62,148 nt of DNA from an uncultured Phascolarctobacterium sp. (GTDB lineage: Bacteria > Bacillota > Negativicutes > Acidaminococcales > Acidaminococcaceae), in contig URGS01000010.1 in the NCBI GenBank assembly GCA_900547415.1, positions 1 through 62,148 on the forward strand, in the 5' to 3' direction. Under the pieces are notes generated by a model, which ran no database searches, had not been told where the DNA came from, and worked only from the letters and a program-made list of their open reading frames with translations. The translations under genes and the position numbers were made by a program. How positions within the stretch are numbered: the first letter of the stretch is position 1; every line of letters starts with the position of its first letter. This document shows, piece by piece, positions 15,802-24,740 of the stretch.

Positions 15802-16737
15802 ATGTTAGAAGTGTTTTTTAAAAAACCAAAGACAGAAAACCATACTAAAGATGGCTTGTATAGCGAATATAACCAGTGGGGGTCCATTGATTTAGAGCAG
15901 CAGTGGTTTATTCGTTTTTTGCGCCATAACTTTCCTGATAATACGAAAAAAATAAACTTTTTTGGCCCATTGAGCAACCCTTTCTTTTTGCGTAATACAA
16001 TGGAGGGTGCGAAGGTATTCTTTACAGCTGAGGATGTTGAGCACCCTTTTACTAAATTAAATCTCTACTATGGAGATTATGCTCTTGACTATGTGGATTT
16101 AGGGATGGGCTTTGGACATGTAGATAATAAAAAGTATCTGCGTTTTCCTTATTGGATTTTGACAGCTTTTGATCCGCTGGATAACGGCTCTGTTATTAGA
16201 GCCAAGATTGATGCTATTAATAATACACGTTACGAAAAGAGTGGTGAATGTGTGCTTATCAATAAGCATGACCCAGCTGGTACTCGAGAGCTTGTCTATA
16301 ATGGCATCAAGGATGTACTTGATGTTAAGCTGGCTGGAAAGTGGAGAAACAATACTACAGATTTGTGGGATAAATTCGATAACAATAAGTTTGAGTATTT
16401 AAAGACCTTTAAGTTTAATATTTGTGCTGAGAATGATAATACAGAATACTATGTTACGGAAAAGCTCTTTGATGCCTTTATGTCAGACTGTATCCCTCTG
16501 TATTATGGTGCTAATAATAATCCTGAGCCTGGTTTGATTAACAGAGATGCTGTTATCTTTTGGGAAAAGGATGGCGATAACAAGGCTAATCTAGAGCTTA
16601 TTAAAAAGCTCAATACTGATGAAAAAGCCTATGCAGAATTTATGGCGCAGAAAAAGCTGCTGCCTGATGCTGCAGACTATGTAATTGAACGTTACGCAAA
16701 GCTGCGAGAGCATTTTGCAAGAATAATTGGTAGATAA
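15802..16737 (+). CDS. GT10 family alpha-fucosyltransferase-like enzyme
   Basis: 311 residues, soluble GT-B fold. The diagnostic GT10 block is FKFNICAENDNTEYYVTEK followed by LFDAFMSDCIPLYYG, the nucleotide-sugar binding motif of bacterial alpha-1,3-fucosyltransferases. Earlier RFPYWILTAFDP and an FFTAEDV segment also fit the family. The donor would be GDP-L-fucose, and its synthesis genes (gmd, fcl, manC, manA) lie at 34-38 kb in the same locus. Some GT10 members use other GDP-sugars. The gene opens the glycan locus, 25 bases before a GT2 gene. Confidence 0.82.
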   Translation: MLEVFFKKPKTENHTKDGLYSEYNQWGSIDLEQQWFIRFLRHNFPDNTKKINFFGPLSNPFFLRNTMEGAKVFFTAEDVEHPFTKLNLYYGDYALDYVDLGMGFGHVDNKKYLRFPYWILTAFDPLDNGSVIRAKIDAINNTRYEKSGECVLINKHDPAGTRELVYNGIKDVLDVKLAGKWRNNTTDLWDKFDNNKFEYLKTFKFNICAENDNTEYYVTEKLFDAFMSDCIPLYYGANNNPEPGLINRDAVIFWEKDGDNKANLELIKKLNTDEKAYAEFMAQKKLLPDAADYVIERYAKLREHFARIIGR

Positions 16738-16761
16738 CCTTAGGAAGGGTAGGTTGTTGTA

Positions 16762-17508
16762 ATGGCAATAAGCGTTTTGATTTTAGTTAAAAATGAAGAA
16801 AATAACATAAAAGAATGTATAGAAAGCTGTACTTTTGCAGACGAGGTGGTTGTTATTGATGATGGCAGCACTGATAAGACTGAAGAAATTGCTTTGAGTT
16901 TAGGTGCACGTGTTATTCATCGCAGCATGAACGGTGACTGGGGTGGACAACAAACATTCGCTATCCAACAGGCTAAGTATGAGTGGATATTCTTTATTGA
17001 TGCTGATGAACGCTGCACTCCGGAGCTCTGTGAGGAAATAAAAAAAGTAGTTGCAGATGGTAAAAAATATGGATATTGGGTAAAGCGTATTAATCACTTT
17101 AAGCATAAAATGGTTAAACATGGTCCTCTGAGTCCTGACTGGGTATGCCGTCTTATGCCTACAGAGGGAAGCTATGTTGAAGGGTTTGTGCATCCTAAAA
17201 TTGTACATCAGTTTGAGGATAAAAAGCTGCATAAGACCATGATTCATTATACATATGAAACATGGGAACAATATCTGCGTAAAATGAATCAATACTCTAC
17301 ATTAGGAGCAGAGAAGAATGTTCAAAGGGGTAAGAAAACTAATTTCTTACTGGATATTGTTCTACGTCCTATGTTTGCATTCTTCAAAATGTATATTTTG
17401 AAATTAGGTATTCTGGATGGTAAACTAGGTTTTATTTTATCTGTAAGCTATGCCAACTATACTATGAACAAGTACATTAAGCAGATGCTCATTAATGAGG
17501 AGAAATGA
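16762..17508 (+). CDS. GT2 glycosyltransferase, WaaE/KdtX-like
   Basis: 248 residues, GT-A fold. N-terminal ISVLILVKNEENNIKECI, then VVVIDDGSTDKTEEIA and the metal-binding IFFIDADERCTPEL. The compact size and the central GPLSPDWVCRLMP match WaaE/KdtX-type enzymes, which add glucose to an inner-core heptose of LPS. That makes it the link between the heptose core made upstream and the outer glycan. Hydrophobic stretches near residues 195-225 suggest membrane association. The next gene starts 1 base after its stop. Confidence 0.85.
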   Translation: MAISVLILVKNEENNIKECIESCTFADEVVVIDDGSTDKTEEIALSLGARVIHRSMNGDWGGQQTFAIQQAKYEWIFFIDADERCTPELCEEIKKVVADGKKYGYWVKRINHFKHKMVKHGPLSPDWVCRLMPTEGSYVEGFVHPKIVHQFEDKKLHKTMIHYTYETWEQYLRKMNQYSTLGAEKNVQRGKKTNFLLDIVLRPMFAFFKMYILKLGILDGKLGFILSVSYANYTMNKYIKQMLINEEK

Positions 17509-17509
17509 T

Positions 17510-18472
17510 ATGCCTAGATTATCAATCATAGTGCCAGTATACAAGGTTGAGCAATATATTCACAAATGTGTGGAGTCTATTTTGAACCAGAGCTTTAAGG
17601 ATTTTGAATTACTGCTTGTTGATGATGGTTCTCCTGACAATTGTGGCAAAATTTGTGATGAATATGCAAAAAAGGATAGCCGTATCAGGGGTATCCACAA
17701 AGAAAATGGTGGCTTAAGTGATGCTCGTAACTTTGGTATTGAAGCTGCCAAGGGAGAGGTTTTGAGCTTTATAGATAGTGACGATTATATTGACCCACAT
17801 ATGTACGAAGAAATGCTCGAGTATATGGATAAGCATGATTTAGATGTTGTATGTGCTGATGTATATATTGTTAGAGGGGAAAAGCTTAAGTTTAAACCCA
17901 GATACGATGAAGATAAGATTTTTGTAGGTCAAGAAGCTATTAATGAGATTCTTGATGGCTCATTGGATAATTCTGCCTGCAATAAAATTTATAAAAGCAG
18001 TGTTGTTGCCGATGTACGCTATCCTAAAGGCAGAGTATATGAGGACGTAGCAACTACATATAAAATAATTTTCAACTCCAAACGAGTTGGTTACATGTGC
18101 AAGCCATATTACTACTACATTAAAAGAGAGTCCTCTATTGTTGCATCCTCCTTTAATAGCAAAAGCCGATATGATCAATTTTTAGGCTATAAAGAGAGAT
18201 TGGCTTTTGCAGAGACTAATGAGTTAGTATCCGTAGAGGCGTGCAGAAAGAATGCGGTCAGCACAGCTTTGTCTACCCTTACAGCATTTTATGCTAACGG
18301 TGAGGATGAATCCAGTGAGCGTTTTAAGGATGTAAAGGGATTTATTGATGCTAATTATAAAAAACTCAAGGTTAAATTGAGAGGTAAGGATAGAATGCTG
18401 CTTAAGGGTTCCTTTATACATAAGTTGTATGCTAAGCTGTCGGGAGCAGCGAAAAAGGCAAAGGGTTGCTAA
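17510..18472 (+). CDS. GT2 glycosyltransferase, EpsJ-like
   Basis: 320 residues. The start at 17510 follows GAGGAG; a longer in-frame ATG at 17495 overlaps the previous gene. The N-terminal GT-A domain has LSIIVPVYKVEQYIHKC, LLVDDGSPDNCGKICDEYA and the D-x-D region FIDSDDYIDPHMYEEM. It likely transfers a hexose or hexosamine to the growing core or O-chain; donor unknown. Base composition is still similar to the upstream genes, unlike the AT-rich genes further on. Confidence 0.85.
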   Translation: MPRLSIIVPVYKVEQYIHKCVESILNQSFKDFELLLVDDGSPDNCGKICDEYAKKDSRIRGIHKENGGLSDARNFGIEAAKGEVLSFIDSDDYIDPHMYEEMLEYMDKHDLDVVCADVYIVRGEKLKFKPRYDEDKIFVGQEAINEILDGSLDNSACNKIYKSSVVADVRYPKGRVYEDVATTYKIIFNSKRVGYMCKPYYYYIKRESSIVASSFNSKSRYDQFLGYKERLAFAETNELVSVEACRKNAVSTALSTLTAFYANGEDESSERFKDVKGFIDANYKKLKVKLRGKDRMLLKGSFIHKLYAKLSGAAKKAKGC

Positions 18473-18496
18473 AGTAAGCGAGAGAAGGTTGTTTGT

Positions 18497-19450
18497 GTGA
18501 GTGGATTGAAGGAATTTACTTTTGGTGTATTATGCTATAATCAGGAAGATTTTATTATAGAACACCTTGAAAGTATTAGATATCAGATCGAAAATTACGG
18601 AAAAGGTTATGAGATTAATTTAGTTATTTCTGATGATTATTCTACAGATTCTACAGTTGCAGTAGCCAAAAAGTGGGTTAGTAAATATAGGAAACTGTTT
18701 AAAAATGTAGATGTTTTAGTTCCTGAAAAGAATCGGGGAATTGTTAAGAATGAAATATCACTTTTGAAAAGTATAAAGACTAATAATTTTAAAACACTTG
18801 CTGGTGATGACCTATATTATAAAAATAATGTTATTCAATGTAACGAAAACTGTGATATTACAATAACCAAGGTGGCGAAATTTCATAATGAGAAAATTGT
18901 TGATTATGGAGAAAATCGCACATTTAAGCAAATTTTGCAAAGTAGTTTCCCTAAAAAGCTTGTTAGCGAACGCTTAAAATATTCTAATTGTTTAGAAGCT
19001 CCAGGTGTATTTTATAGTAAAAAGCTTTTAACGGATGAATTGTTTGATATATTGCAGAGATATTCCTGGCTTGAAGATGTTCCTATGTGGAATTATATGT
19101 TTAATCAAGAGAATATAAGAGTAAATGTTTCTAGTGAAATATATGTAATTTATAGGGATGATGTTGGAATAAGCAACAACCCCAATCACTCTAAGCGAGC
19201 AGGATATTTGGAAGATTGTAAAAAAATAGAAGCAGAAATATTTGTGAACAATAAATTTCCTCAAAAGCAACTTTTTAAGTGGAAAAATTCTATAGAAAAA
19301 AAGATTATTGCTGCTTATTATGAAAGGCATAGTGATAAACTGAAAGATTTTAAGAATAATACAGAAATGCTTTATGCTGAAGGTGATGCATACTTAAATG
19401 AAATCTACAAACGTGTAGAAGAATTTAACGCTGTTGAAGGCTTAGAATAA
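18497..19450 (+). CDS. GT2-like glycosyltransferase
   Basis: 317 residues with a GTG start; the ribosome site (GAGAAGG) is modest. The N-terminal FTFGVLCYNQEDFIIEHL, VISDDYSTDSTVAVAKKW and the metal-binding LAGDDLYY define a GT-A enzyme. The second half is lysine- and asparagine-rich and has no clear motif. Codon use shifts here toward AT-rich codons (ATA, AGA), marking the start of the foreign-looking part of the locus. It is followed 21 bases later by rfbA. Confidence 0.78.
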   Translation: MSGLKEFTFGVLCYNQEDFIIEHLESIRYQIENYGKGYEINLVISDDYSTDSTVAVAKKWVSKYRKLFKNVDVLVPEKNRGIVKNEISLLKSIKTNNFKTLAGDDLYYKNNVIQCNENCDITITKVAKFHNEKIVDYGENRTFKQILQSSFPKKLVSERLKYSNCLEAPGVFYSKKLLTDELFDILQRYSWLEDVPMWNYMFNQENIRVNVSSEIYVIYRDDVGISNNPNHSKRAGYLEDCKKIEAEIFVNNKFPQKQLFKWKNSIEKKIIAAYYERHSDKLKDFKNNTEMLYAEGDAYLNEIYKRVEEFNAVEGLE

Positions 19451-19471
19451 GATAATTACGGAGGCTCTTTT

Positions 19472-20368
19472 ATGAAGGGAATTATTTTGGCTGGTGGTTC
19501 AGGTACTAGATTATATCCGTTAACGAGGGTAACATCTAAGCAATTGTTACCTATTTACGATAAACCGATGATTTATTATCCGTTGGGAACTTTAATGCTT
19601 GCAGGCATTAGAGATATTCTTATTATTTCTACTCCTGAGGATACTCCTAGATTTAAAGAACTGCTTGGTGATGGTAGCCATTTTGGCATTCATCTTTCCT
19701 ATGCGGTTCAACCTAGCCCGGATGGCTTGGCACAGGCTTTTATCATTGGTGAAGAGTTTATAGGTGATGAAGAGTGCGCTATGATTTTAGGCGATAATAT
19801 TTTCTATGGTGGTTGGTTTAGAAAGAATTTACGAGAGGCCGTTAGCAATGCAAAAAAAGGTGAAGCAACCATTTTTGGATATTATGTAAAGGATCCCGAA
19901 CGTTTTGGTATTGTTGAGTTTGATCAGGATTTACGTGTTGTTTCTGTGGAAGAAAAGCCTCAAAATCCTAAGTCTAATTATTGTATTACCGGATTGTACT
20001 TTTATCCTAAAGGCGTTGCTAAGATGGCTAAGGACGTTAAGCCTTCCGCAAGAGGTGAATTGGAAATCACAACCTTAAACGATATGTATCTACAGAAAAA
20101 TCATTTAAAAGCTCAGGTTTTAGGCAGGGGCTTTGCTTGGCTTGATACCGGCACTATGGAAAGTTTAATGGAAGCAGCACTGTTTGTTCAAACCGTACAA
20201 AATCGTCAAGGCGTTGTTATATCTGCTCCTGAGGAAATTGCTTATCATGAGCAGTGGATTAATAAGGAACAGCTTTTGGAATCTGCTAAACTTTATGGTA
20301 AGTCACCCTATGGCGAGCATTTAAAGAGGGTTGCAGAGGATAGATTGCATTTTAGTAAGGAAGATTAA
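19472..20368 (+). CDS. rfbA: glucose-1-phosphate thymidylyltransferase RfbA (RmlA)
   Basis: 298 residues, full length. The signature GIILAGGSGTRLYPLT opens the protein, with LPIYDKPMIYYPLGTLMLA, the nucleotide-site FGIVEFD and VEEKPQNPKSN. It makes dTDP-glucose from dTTP and glucose 1-phosphate. The usual partner rfbB (dTDP-glucose 4,6-dehydratase) is at 38410, far downstream. The genes immediately after (3,4-ketoisomerase and aminotransferase) indicate that the product is a 3-amino-3,6-dideoxyhexose rather than rhamnose; no rmlC or rmlD is seen in the window. Confidence 0.97.
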   Translation: MKGIILAGGSGTRLYPLTRVTSKQLLPIYDKPMIYYPLGTLMLAGIRDILIISTPEDTPRFKELLGDGSHFGIHLSYAVQPSPDGLAQAFIIGEEFIGDEECAMILGDNIFYGGWFRKNLREAVSNAKKGEATIFGYYVKDPERFGIVEFDQDLRVVSVEEKPQNPKSNYCITGLYFYPKGVAKMAKDVKPSARGELEITTLNDMYLQKNHLKAQVLGRGFAWLDTGTMESLMEAALFVQTVQNRQGVVISAPEEIAYHEQWINKEQLLESAKLYGKSPYGEHLKRVAEDRLHFSKED

Positions 20369-20388
20369 TAGCTTGGGGAAGAGTTACG

Positions 20389-20805
20389 ATGCAGGTTATA
20401 AAATATATTTTTCAGCCACATGGTGATCAACGAGGTCAATTGGTGGCATTAGAGGAATTAAAGGATATTCCGTTTAAGGTTAAGCGTGTTTACTATATGT
20501 ATGATACTGTTGATGGTGTGACCAGAGGTTTTCATGCACATAAAGCATTAGAACAGATATTGATTTGTATTCACGGCTCTTGCAAGGTACGTCTTGATAA
20601 CGGCTTTGAAAAAAAAGTGGTTCCTTTGGAAAAGCCGTATGAGGGATTGTATGTTGCTAATAATATGTGGAGAGAGATGTTTGATTTTTCTCCTGATGCC
20701 GTACTTTTGGTTTTAGCATCAGAGCTATATGATGAAAGTGACTATATTAGAGATTACGACGAATTCTTAAAATTTGTTAATAATAGCGTGGGTGATAATA
20801 AATGA
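20389..20805 (+). CDS. fdtA: dTDP-4-oxo-6-deoxyglucose 3,4-ketoisomerase (FdtA/QdtA-like cupin)
   Basis: 138 residues, a single cupin domain. DQRGQLVALEELKDIPF, VKRVYYMYDT and RGFHAHKALEQILICIHGS are the family blocks, with the His pair in GFHAHK as active-site residues. It shifts the keto group from C4 to C3 of dTDP-4-keto-6-deoxyglucose. Whether the product has galacto (FdtA) or gluco (QdtA) configuration cannot be told by eye, so the symbol is approximate. Its stop overlaps the next start (ATGA). Confidence 0.85.
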   Translation: MQVIKYIFQPHGDQRGQLVALEELKDIPFKVKRVYYMYDTVDGVTRGFHAHKALEQILICIHGSCKVRLDNGFEKKVVPLEKPYEGLYVANNMWREMFDFSPDAVLLVLASELYDESDYIRDYDEFLKFVNNSVGDNK

Positions 20806-21905
20806 TGAAGGTTCCGTTTGCAACGTTTGTGCCTATGCACAATGAAATTAGAGCAGAGCTCGACGCTGCTTATAATAAAGTAATGGATAAAAGCTATTTT
20901 ATCCAAGGTGAAGAATGCCAAAAATTTGAAGAGGAATATGCTGCTTACTGCAATACTAAGTATTGCGTAGGTGTTGCTACTGGTTTAGATGCAATTTATC
21001 TAATTTTAAAAGCACTTGATATCAAATTTGGTGATGAGGTTATTGTACCGTCTAATACCTATATTGCAACTGCTTTAGCGGTTTCTTTCACTGGTGCGGT
21101 TCCGGTTTTTGTAGAGCCTACTATTGAGACCTACAATATTGATGTAACTAAAATTGAAGAAAAGATTACTGAAAAAACAAAGGCTATTATTGCCGTACAT
21201 CTGCAAGGCAGAGCTGTTGATATGGACGCTGTTAATGCAATTGCTAAAAAACATGGATTATATGTAATTGAAGATGCTGCTCAGGCACATGGTGCAAAAT
21301 ATAAGGGTGTAAAGGTTGGTGCTTTGTCCGACGCAGCAGCTTGGAGCTTCTATCCGGGTAAAAATTTAGGCGCACTTGGTGATGGTGGTTGCATTACTAC
21401 TAATAATAAAGAGATTGCTTACAAGGTTAGAGCTTTAGGTAACTATGGTTCTGATTATAAATATCATCACATTTATAAAGGGACAAATAGCCGTCTGGAT
21501 GAAATGCAGGCCGCATTTTTGCGTGTAAAATTGCCTATGCTTGATAAATGGAATGATGCTCGTAGAGCTATCGCTAAGCGTTATCTAGAAGAAATCAAAA
21601 ATCCTTTGATTAAACTGCCGCTTGCAACTTCTAAAGAATATGAGCATGTTTATCATGTTTTTGTAATTCGTTGCGACAAGCGTGATGATCTGGAAAAATA
21701 TCTTGCGGATAACGGCATCGGAACTGTTAAGCATTATCCTATTCCTATGCATATGCAGGGTGCTTATGCTGATTTACATATTGCAGAAGGTGAATTGCCT
21801 ATTGCAGAGGAGATTAGTAAAACTGTATTGAGCATTCCTATGTATTATGGTATGAATGATGATGAAGTAGGATATGTGATTGATGTATTGAATAAATTTA
21901 TTTGA
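20802..21905 (+). CDS. fdtB: dTDP-3-keto-6-deoxyhexose 3-aminotransferase (FdtB/QdtB-like, DegT family)
   Basis: 367 residues, PLP-dependent DegT/DnrJ/EryC1 family. YFIQGEECQKFEEEYAAYC, GVATGLDAIYLILKAL, VPSNTYIATALAV, VIEDAAQAHGAKYKG and SFYPGKNLGALGDGG are seen; the Lys in the last motif carries PLP. It transfers an amino group to C3 of the keto sugar made by the preceding enzyme, giving dTDP-Fuc3N or dTDP-Qui3N. A start at 20805 is equally possible. Translation is coupled to the ketoisomerase. Confidence 0.9.
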   Translation: MMKVPFATFVPMHNEIRAELDAAYNKVMDKSYFIQGEECQKFEEEYAAYCNTKYCVGVATGLDAIYLILKALDIKFGDEVIVPSNTYIATALAVSFTGAVPVFVEPTIETYNIDVTKIEEKITEKTKAIIAVHLQGRAVDMDAVNAIAKKHGLYVIEDAAQAHGAKYKGVKVGALSDAAAWSFYPGKNLGALGDGGCITTNNKEIAYKVRALGNYGSDYKYHHIYKGTNSRLDEMQAAFLRVKLPMLDKWNDARRAIAKRYLEEIKNPLIKLPLATSKEYEHVYHVFVIRCDKRDDLEKYLADNGIGTVKHYPIPMHMQGAYADLHIAEGELPIAEEISKTVLSIPMYYGMNDDEVGYVIDVLNKFI

Positions 21906-21936
21906 TTTATCACTTATTGTTGAGTTTGGTGATGTT

Positions 21937-22881
21937 ATGAACATATTAAAATATACTGATGATAGAATGGAAGAGTGGAATCTCTTTAACAAAAATAGTA
22001 AACAGCCGTTATTCATGTTCGATAGGGGGTTTATGGAATATCACAAAGACAGATTTATAGATCATTCTTTGATGTTTTATAATGATAAAAATGAATTGAT
22101 TGCTATTCTTCCTATGAGTGAGCATGACGATGAAATAGTATCTCATGGTGGATTAACATATGGCGGATTTATTACCGATTCTAATATGAAGCAACACACA
22201 ATGTTAGAGTGTTTTGACTTGTTATTAGAATATTTGAGATATAATGGTTTTACTAGATTGATTTATAAAGTAATACCACATTTTTACCATGAGAAGCCAG
22301 CTGAAGAAGATCGTTATAGTCTTTTTGTTCATAATTTTAATATAAGAAAAATAGAGCCTTCTACTGTTGTTGACTTGAAGAATCCTTTGAAAATGCCAAA
22401 GGGAAGAAAAGCCCAGATATCTAGGGCTAAGAGAGAAGGCGTTATAGTAAAGGAATTATTTTCTGAAGCTGACTTTAAAAGATTTATAGAATTAGAAAAT
22501 GAAGTATTGCAGAAGCATCATGGTACTACGGCTGTCCATACTGGAGGCGAGTTAAGTATGCTAAAAGGCTTATTTTCGGATAACATTCATTTGTTTGGAG
22601 CTTTTATGAATGATGAAATTATTGCTGGTACTTTGTTGTTTGAGTATGATAAGGTTATCCATACTCAGTATTTGGCTGCAAATGATATTGCTCGTAGGAT
22701 AGGCGCACTAGATTATACAATAAGTGAGGTAATTTCGAAGTATAGAGATTCAAAATCTTGGCTTGATTTTGGTATTTCAACTGAAAATAATGGTCATTTA
22801 TTAAATAACGGTTTGATATCTCAAAAAGAAGGTTTTGGTGGTAGGACCATAACTTATGAAACCTGGATGTTGGATATATAA
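21937..22881 (+). CDS. FemAB-like GNAT acyltransferase
   Basis: 314 residues, no membrane segment. The pattern GGLTYGGFITD, then GRKAQISRAKREGV, and in the C-terminal half LFGAFMNDEIIAGTLLF, IHTQYLAAND and WLDFGISTENNG matches FemAB/GNAT-type proteins that acylate or aminoacylate sugars and peptides. In this position, right after the 3-aminotransferase, it could acylate the new amino group. The following hexapeptide transferase is an equally good candidate. AT-rich codon use with many ATA and AGA codons. Confidence 0.7.
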   Translation: MNILKYTDDRMEEWNLFNKNSKQPLFMFDRGFMEYHKDRFIDHSLMFYNDKNELIAILPMSEHDDEIVSHGGLTYGGFITDSNMKQHTMLECFDLLLEYLRYNGFTRLIYKVIPHFYHEKPAEEDRYSLFVHNFNIRKIEPSTVVDLKNPLKMPKGRKAQISRAKREGVIVKELFSEADFKRFIELENEVLQKHHGTTAVHTGGELSMLKGLFSDNIHLFGAFMNDEIIAGTLLFEYDKVIHTQYLAANDIARRIGALDYTISEVISKYRDSKSWLDFGISTENNGHLLNNGLISQKEGFGGRTITYETWMLDI

Positions 22882-22920
22882 CGCTAGTGCTTATACATAT
22901 TTTGTCAGGGGAAATTATAG

Positions 22921-23568
22921 ATGGATAAAAAATTACTTATTATTGGTGCTGGAGAAACAGCCTCTATAGCATATGATTATTTTACTAATGATTCAGAGTA
23001 TGAAGTAGTTGGATTTGCTGTTGAAAAGAAATATTATTCAGATAATATAAATATGGGGGGGGTAAAAGTATTTTGTATTGAAGATGCATTACATATTTTC
23101 AATAAAGATGAGGTGGATGTTTTTGTGGCTATATCGTATGTGCTACAAAACGACGCTAGAGCTAGGCTGGTAGAGTACTTTGTAAGTTTAGGATATCATT
23201 GTGCATCTTATATTAGTAGTAAAGCTATTGTTCATCCAAGTGTCAAAATTGGACAGAATGTTTTCGTGTTTGAAGGAGTAGTTATTCAAATTGGTGCTAT
23301 TGTTAAAAATAATAGTTTCATATGGAATGGAGTACAGATTGCTCATAGATCTGTAGTAGGAAATAATTGTTGGTTAGCTCCAGGGGGTGTAATAGCTGGC
23401 ATGTCAGAAATAGGGGATAATTGTTTTATAGGAGCAAATGCTACTGTAATAGATGAGATAAAAGTACCCAATAGAACTATTTTAGGTGCCGGAGCGGTTT
23501 TGGTTAAAAATTATCTTGGATGCGGACAAACGTACGTAGGTTGTCCGGCAAGGAAGATAGGTGTGTAG
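22921..23568 (+). CDS. NeuD/PglD-type hexapeptide sugar acyltransferase
   Basis: 215 residues. The N-terminal LLIIGAGETASIAYDYF is the Rossmann-like PglD/NeuD module, followed by a left-handed beta-helix built of hexapeptide repeats (KIGQNVFVFEGVVIQIGA, IAHRSVVGNNCWLAPGGV). The His in QIAHRS corresponds to the catalytic base in PglD. It likely N-acetylates the C3 amino group of the dTDP-sugar (the FdtC/QdtC role) or O-acetylates a sugar. It lies 39 bases behind the FemAB-like gene. Confidence 0.82.
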   Translation: MDKKLLIIGAGETASIAYDYFTNDSEYEVVGFAVEKKYYSDNINMGGVKVFCIEDALHIFNKDEVDVFVAISYVLQNDARARLVEYFVSLGYHCASYISSKAIVHPSVKIGQNVFVFEGVVIQIGAIVKNNSFIWNGVQIAHRSVVGNNCWLAPGGVIAGMSEIGDNCFIGANATVIDEIKVPNRTILGAGAVLVKNYLGCGQTYVGCPARKIGV

Positions 23569-23599
23569 TATTTATAGGGGTTATGAAAGGATTGCAAGG

Positions 23600-24628
23600 A
23601 TGAAGGTATCTTTTTTAGTTACATATTATAATCAAGAGAAGTTTATACGAAATAGTATAGAAAGCTTGCTGGCAATAGAAAAGCCCAAGGAGTGGGAAAT
23701 ATTAGTAGGTGATGATGGCTCTGATGATGGTACCGTTGAAATAGTAAAGGAATATATTTCTCTGTATCCTGATAATATCTTTCTATATGTAATGCCTAGA
23801 GATAAAAAAAAATATTATGGCGTGACAAGAGCTAGTGAAAATAGATTGAACTTGCTTAAGCATTCCACAGGAGATTATTTTTGCATACTAGATGGCGATG
23901 ACTATTATTGTGACAAGAATTTTATTACAGAAGCATTAAATATTTTTGAATCAAATAAAGCATTAAGCGTTGTGGGATTTAATTTTAAGTATGTGTATCC
24001 TTCTTATGAAGTTAAGAATAAACTTGGAAAATTTCCAGATATGTGTTCAAGAGAGATAGATGTATATGAGTATATAAGAAGATATTATACTCCTGCTGCT
24101 GCTTGTGTTTTTAAGAAGTGCTTTGGTAAAGAACGAATAGAATATATAAAAAGTGCAGGCGCATTCGATGATAATACTATAGTTATGAACAACCTAAATT
24201 TTGGAGGATTTTATTTAATAAATAAACCTATACTAGCTTATAGACAAGAAGAAGGTAGTGTCTATAATAGTATGGGAGAATTAGAACAAGCAGTATTGAA
24301 TTGTTACGGTTATGATATACTAAAAAATTATCTTGAAGAAGAATTTGCTGAGGCAGTTTTATACAGAAATAGATATGCAATAATGAAGACTTTCGTTTGG
24401 AGAAATGAATTAAAAAATTTACTAGGACATAATTATAATGAATATTTGGCCATAGCAAAAGATACACGAAATTCTTTGCTATATAAAATATTGAATTTTG
24501 ATAAAAGTAACTGTACTGAAAAAGATGATACAGAGCAAGTAATAAGAAAATTAAAATTGATGGAAATGAAAGAATGTATAAATATGCAAATAGAATATTG
24601 GATATACAGATTCAAAAGTAAATTTTGA
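23600..24628 (+). CDS. GT2 glycosyltransferase
   Basis: 342 residues. The start at 23600 follows GAAAGGA; a longer frame from 23561 overlaps the preceding gene. VSFLVTYYNQEKFIRNSI, LVGDDGSDDGTVEIVKEY and ILDGDDYYCDKNF (D-x-D type) define the GT-A domain. The C-terminal half is rich in Asn, Lys, Glu and Tyr with no recognisable motif. The IS110 element follows within about 110 bases and separates this gene from the next glycan genes. Confidence 0.8.
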   Translation: MKVSFLVTYYNQEKFIRNSIESLLAIEKPKEWEILVGDDGSDDGTVEIVKEYISLYPDNIFLYVMPRDKKKYYGVTRASENRLNLLKHSTGDYFCILDGDDYYCDKNFITEALNIFESNKALSVVGFNFKYVYPSYEVKNKLGKFPDMCSREIDVYEYIRRYYTPAAACVFKKCFGKERIEYIKSAGAFDDNTIVMNNLNFGGFYLINKPILAYRQEEGSVYNSMGELEQAVLNCYGYDILKNYLEEEFAEAVLYRNRYAIMKTFVWRNELKNLLGHNYNEYLAIAKDTRNSLLYKILNFDKSNCTEKDDTEQVIRKLKLMEMKECINMQIEYWIYRFKSKF

Positions 24629-24740
24629 GAAAGACTAACTATAAAAAGTCAAGAGGTGAGTAAGAAAAAATTTCCGTATAGGTAGTGGTATTTTATGCAA
24701 CACAAATAAACCTACTTAGGTAGGTTTAAAGTTAAATTTT

